From Leptolyngbya sp. PCC 7375 (GTDB taxonomy: Bacteria > Cyanobacteriota > Cyanobacteriia > Phormidesmidales > Phormidesmidaceae), in contig NZ_JH993797.1 in assembly GCF_000316115.1 (NCBI RefSeq), positions 2,962,486-3,026,485 on the forward strand: a DNA stretch of 64,000 nucleotides, in the 5' to 3' direction. Both the position numbers and the translations under genes were made by a program. The notes under the pieces were generated by a model that worked only from the letters and a program-made list of their open reading frames with translations, made no database searches and was not told the origin of the DNA. Positions 60,882 through 64,000 of the stretch are shown here, one piece after another (the stretch's first letter is position 1; every line of letters starts with the position of its first letter).

Positions 60882-63800
60882 TTAGCACCAAAAAGATGGG
60901 TAGCTAATGCCATAGCCTTGGACATAATCAACACCAATTGTTTGCATTTTAGTTAGAATGGCCTCGTTTTCCACCGATTCGGCAATGGTCTGTAAACCCA
61001 TAACATGGCCTATGCGATGAATAGATTCGATGATGGCCTCCGTTGTAGAGTCGGTAATAACACCTTGAATAAAATCACCATCGATTTTGAGAAAATCAAC
61101 TGGTAGTGCTTTGAGATAAGCAAATGAAGACATGCCGCTACCAAAATCATCTAAGGCAAAGCGGCATCCTAAACGATTTAACGCTCGAATAAATGAAATT
61201 GCACACTCAAAGTCAGCAATCGCTGCTGTTTCTGTAATTTCAAAACAAATACATTCAGGCGGAACATTAAATCTCTCAAACTGAGCACTAACATACTCAA
61301 GAAAGTGCTCATCATTCAGGCTCATACCGGATAAATTAATGCTGTAGAGGACGTTTTCAATACCTTCTTGCAGTACCTGTTCTAGATTGGCTAAACAGTT
61401 TCGTATAATCCAGCGGTCTAACATTGGCATTAAGCCATAGCGTTCAGCAGCTGGAATAAACTCCCCTGGAGAGATATTTTCCCCAGAGTCTCTGATCATC
61501 CGCACCAGGACTTCATAAAAAGCAATCGGTGTCCCCTGAGGGTTTATCGTTTGGGCGATTTTTTGACGATAGAGACAGAAATGATCATTTTCAAGTGCCT
61601 GGCGAATAACAACACTCCAGTGTCTTTCTTGGCGTTGTTGATTAAGTTCAGCATTATCTTTTTGATAAATCTGAATACGATTACGGCCCCGATATTTAGC
61701 TGCATAGCAGGCCGCATCGGCAGCACTCATAACAGCTATGGCATCAGTGCTATTGGAGTCTATAACAACTAAACCAATACTGACGCCCACACGAAAAATC
61801 TTCTCTTGCCAGATAAATGGATAGTCGGCTATTGCCTGACGTAAATCTTCTGCAATGTTGACGGCTCGATCAAGGGGACACTGAGCCAATAGAATGCCAA
61901 ACTCATCACCGCCTAGACGGGCTATGATATCTACAGCTCGGATGTGTCGCTTGAGCAATCGAGCTAACTGGCGCAACAACTCGTCTCCGGCTAAATGACC
62001 GCTGGTATCGTTAACTACCTTAAACTGGTCTAGATCTAAATAACAGAGCACATGGGACTGATTTTGTTGCACAGCTGTTGTCACGATGTCTTCGAGTTCG
62101 GCCTCAAAGTAGCGACGGTTAAACAATTCTGTTAATGTGTCATGGGTTGCCTGCCAGCTGAGCTGGCGTGCCATGGAACGAGACTGGGTCACATCATGAA
62201 AAACCATGACAACCCCAATTAATTGACCGTTTTTGTCGCGAATTGGTGCGGCTGAGTCTTCAATACTAAATTCCTGGCCATCCCGTCGGATCAAAATAGT
62301 GTGATTCGCTAACCCAGTGATAAGACCGACTAAGAGCACCTGTTCTACGGGATTAATGGCAGGTTCTCGAGTCGTTTCATTGATGATTTGAAAGACTTGG
62401 GTTAAAGGGAGTCCACGGGCGGCTTGGGTAGTCCATCCTGTCATCGTCTCAGCTATTGGATTGAGGTGACGCACATTACCAGCAGCATCGGTAGTAATTA
62501 CGGCATCACCAATAGAGTCCAAAGTCACTTGAGCCATTTCTTTTTCGGCCTCTAGTGCTGCTTCTAATTGTTTATGCTCAGTAATATCAGTAATAGTACC
62601 AACGTAGCCCATGTAATCACCGTCATTGTCGTACTGAGGAACAGCCTGACCAAAGACCCAAGTCACACTGCCAGCAGGGGTTTGCAAGCGATACTCAGCC
62701 TGAAAAGTTTGACCCGTTTGGGTAGCGTGATGCCATTGTTGCGATGTTCGCGTACGATCATCGCAATGAATTGCCTCAGCCCATCCTGTGCCTAATGCTG
62801 CCTCTAATGAGAGGCCAGCAATCTTACACCAGCGTTCATTTACATAGACGCAATCGCCCCATCGATCAGCACGAAAGATCCCCACGGGAGCGGCAGCCGC
62901 CAGACTAGCATAGTGATTCTGACTTTCCTCTAATTCAATTTCTATACGTTTGCGATCGCTAATATCTCGTCCTTCTGGAATAATCAAAATCACCTCACCT
63001 GCGTCATTTTTGACCGGACTCAGTGAAAAATCAATTGTAATAACTTGATTATTCCCCCCGATTACATCCACCTCATATCGAATGAATTCACCTTGAGCAG
63101 ATCGCTCAATATTCTCACGCAGTTGGGCCTGAATAGCAGCAGATAACCTCCACCAAGGTGCCTGCCAAAACGGTAAGTTGATGACATCTTCTTGACTTAG
63201 CCCAACAAAATCCAGTGCGGCCTGATTAGCTTCGATCAGAGTCCCATCAGGTTCTAGCAAACCAATAAACTGAAATGTGTGGTCAAAAATTGCCCGAAAT
63301 CGAGATTCACTAACTTTTATTTGCTGCTCTAATTGAGATGCTTTGGCCTGCAATAGATCTAAACGCTGATCTTGCAATCGATTTAGCTCTTCCCTCAGGA
63401 CTTGAATAGTACAATACATCTCTGACGGATCGAGCATTGATAGGATGCTGGTTTGGGTGACAAGCCCACCCAAGGCACCCTGATCAGAAACGACTAATCG
63501 ACGTACACCCATGGTTTGCATCTGTTTCTGAACAGTCCAAAGACTATCCTCAGGAGCAACACATTGCAAAGGTGTGCTCATTACAGCCTCGACCACCAGA
63601 GCAGATAAATCTATGGTTTGAGCCTGTAGCTTAACAATGTCACGCTCGGTCACAATGCCAATTGGCACTTGAGCACCTTTCCCATCATTGACGTCAACAA
63701 TGACAACACAGCTAACCTGATGGGTAGCCATAAGTCTAACCACACCTAGCAGTCGCTCGTCGGCAAGAGCCGTTACCACATGGGTAGACATCGCTTCATG

Positions 63801-64000
63801 AACCCGCCTCAAACGTAATAGATCAGCGGCCTTTAATGCTTGACGTAAGTTGGTATGCGTAACAACTCCCACAAGATGATACTGGTCATCTAACACAGGT
63901 AAATGGCGAATATTATGTCGCCTCAAAAGAGCAACTACATTAAACGGTCGCTCCAATTCTCCAGGCGAAATTGTAATCAGCCCACGACTCATCACTTCAG
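60882..64000 (-). CDS. CBS-PAS-GGDEF-EAL signalling protein, N-terminus beyond right edge
   Basis: At least 1037 residues, open to the window edge. The reading frame at the edge (E-V-M-S) enters mid CBS domain, so the true start is likely outside. Order: about four CBS motifs (to about 205), a coiled coil, three PAS domains (about 235-610), GGDEF (RLGGDEFGILL, catalytic motif intact) and EAL (YEVLVR instead of EALVR, but metal/catalytic DDFG, FEITET and TIAESVENE present). So it could make and break cyclic di-GMP. CBS domains may sense adenine nucleotides. The EAL end is abrupt: GYGISYPSFWC. Confidence 0.92.
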   Translation of the reverse strand, partial: EVMSRGLITISPGELERPFNVVALLRRHNIRHLPVLDDQYHLVGVVTHTNLRQALKAADLLRLRRVHEAMSTHVVTALADERLLGVVRLMATHQVSCVVIVDVNDGKGAQVPIGIVTERDIVKLQAQTIDLSALVVEAVMSTPLQCVAPEDSLWTVQKQMQTMGVRRLVVSDQGALGGLVTQTSILSMLDPSEMYCTIQVLREELNRLQDQRLDLLQAKASQLEQQIKVSESRFRAIFDHTFQFIGLLEPDGTLIEANQAALDFVGLSQEDVINLPFWQAPWWRLSAAIQAQLRENIERSAQGEFIRYEVDVIGGNNQVITIDFSLSPVKNDAGEVILIIPEGRDISDRKRIEIELEESQNHYASLAAAAPVGIFRADRWGDCVYVNERWCKIAGLSLEAALGTGWAEAIHCDDRTRTSQQWHHATQTGQTFQAEYRLQTPAGSVTWVFGQAVPQYDNDGDYMGYVGTITDITEHKQLEAALEAEKEMAQVTLDSIGDAVITTDAAGNVRHLNPIAETMTGWTTQAARGLPLTQVFQIINETTREPAINPVEQVLLVGLITGLANHTILIRRDGQEFSIEDSAAPIRDKNGQLIGVVMVFHDVTQSRSMARQLSWQATHDTLTELFNRRYFEAELEDIVTTAVQQNQSHVLCYLDLDQFKVVNDTSGHLAGDELLRQLARLLKRHIRAVDIIARLGGDEFGILLAQCPLDRAVNIAEDLRQAIADYPFIWQEKIFRVGVSIGLVVIDSNSTDAIAVMSAADAACYAAKYRGRNRIQIYQKDNAELNQQRQERHWSVVIRQALENDHFCLYRQKIAQTINPQGTPIAFYEVLVRMIRDSGENISPGEFIPAAERYGLMPMLDRWIIRNCLANLEQVLQEGIENVLYSINLSGMSLNDEHFLEYVSAQFERFNVPPECICFEITETAAIADFECAISFIRALNRLGCRFALDDFGSGMSSFAYLKALPVDFLKIDGDFIQGVITDSTTEAIIESIHRIGHVMGLQTIAESVENEAILTKMQTIGVDYVQGYGISYPSFWC

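Noticed and set aside
60860..60890. Frameshift truncating the EAL domain at its C-terminus
   Set aside because: The alternative frame after GYGIS does not restore a recognisable EAL ending, so I take the stop as real.
1..64000. tRNA, rRNA, CRISPR arrays or riboswitches
   Set aside because: I looked for TTCGA-type T-loops, regular spaced repeats and known aptamer motifs in the spacers and saw none; a covariance-model search would be decisive.

Overview
The window is chromosomal DNA of an oxygenic, thylakoid-bearing cyanobacterium. Photosystem I PsaC, the photosystem II assembly lipoprotein Psb27, the cyanobacterial NDH-1 subunit NdhN, the clock-input Fe-S protein LdpA, phytoene synthase, an MPBQ/MSBQ methyltransferase of the plastoquinone/tocopherol pathway and DUF928 are all present, and the HIP1 octamer (GCGATCGC) recurs roughly every 3 kb outside the ribosomal genes. 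The species cannot be named from this alone; the gene set fits a Leptolyngbya/Synechococcales-like cyanobacterium (inference).

Layout. 1-928: 5' part of an IS4-type transposase running off the left edge. 1.2-4.6 kb: a LysR regulator divergent from a ChrA chromate transporter, then a DUF1611 protein. 4.6-15.8 kb, minus strand: rplC-rplD-rplW-rplB-rpsS-rplV-rpsC-rplP-rpmC-rpsQ-rplN-rplX-rplE-rpsH-rplF-rplR-rpsE-rplO-secY-adk-infA (S10 and spc operons). 16.3-20.4 kb, plus strand: ndhN, ldpA, an AAA/R3H protein and psb27. 20.6-26.6 kb, plus strand: rpmJ-rpsM-rpsK-rpoA-rplQ-truA-rplM-rpsI-rpmE-prfA (alpha operon and downstream genes). The usual cyanobacterial order runs infA directly into rpmJ on one strand. 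Here they are about 16 kb apart on opposite strands, and flipping the block 4.6-20.5 kb restores the usual order exactly. This is the clearest structural signal in the window. A good sigma70-type promoter sits just before rpmJ.

26.7-39.8 kb: an SbcD/Mre11-like nuclease, a membrane M48-like protein that has lost zinc ligands, an RRM protein, crtB, glyA, a WecA/MraY-type transferase, a GT39 transferase, cinA, a small unrecognised 43-residue ORF and aroQ. 39.9-43.4 kb: a Bcs1-like AAA protein divergent from a Lys-rich protein of unknown function, plus two exported proteins. 43.5-48 kb: ABC-F ATPase, gpmI, secG. 48-53 kb: the conserved tkt-fabF-acpP / psaC neighbourhood. 53-60.5 kb: ftsX, def, a small membrane protein, MPBQ/MSBQ methyltransferase, DUF29, a flavin monooxygenase, a membrane protein of unknown function and a cell-wall amidase with a duplicated module. 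60.9-64 kb: a CBS-PAS-GGDEF-EAL signalling protein cut by the right edge.

Most of the window is housekeeping: translation, secretion, fatty-acid synthesis, carbon metabolism, photosynthesis. Many operon ends carry very long, often perfect hairpins. I saw no CRISPR array, tRNA or rRNA gene, prophage or complete mobile element.
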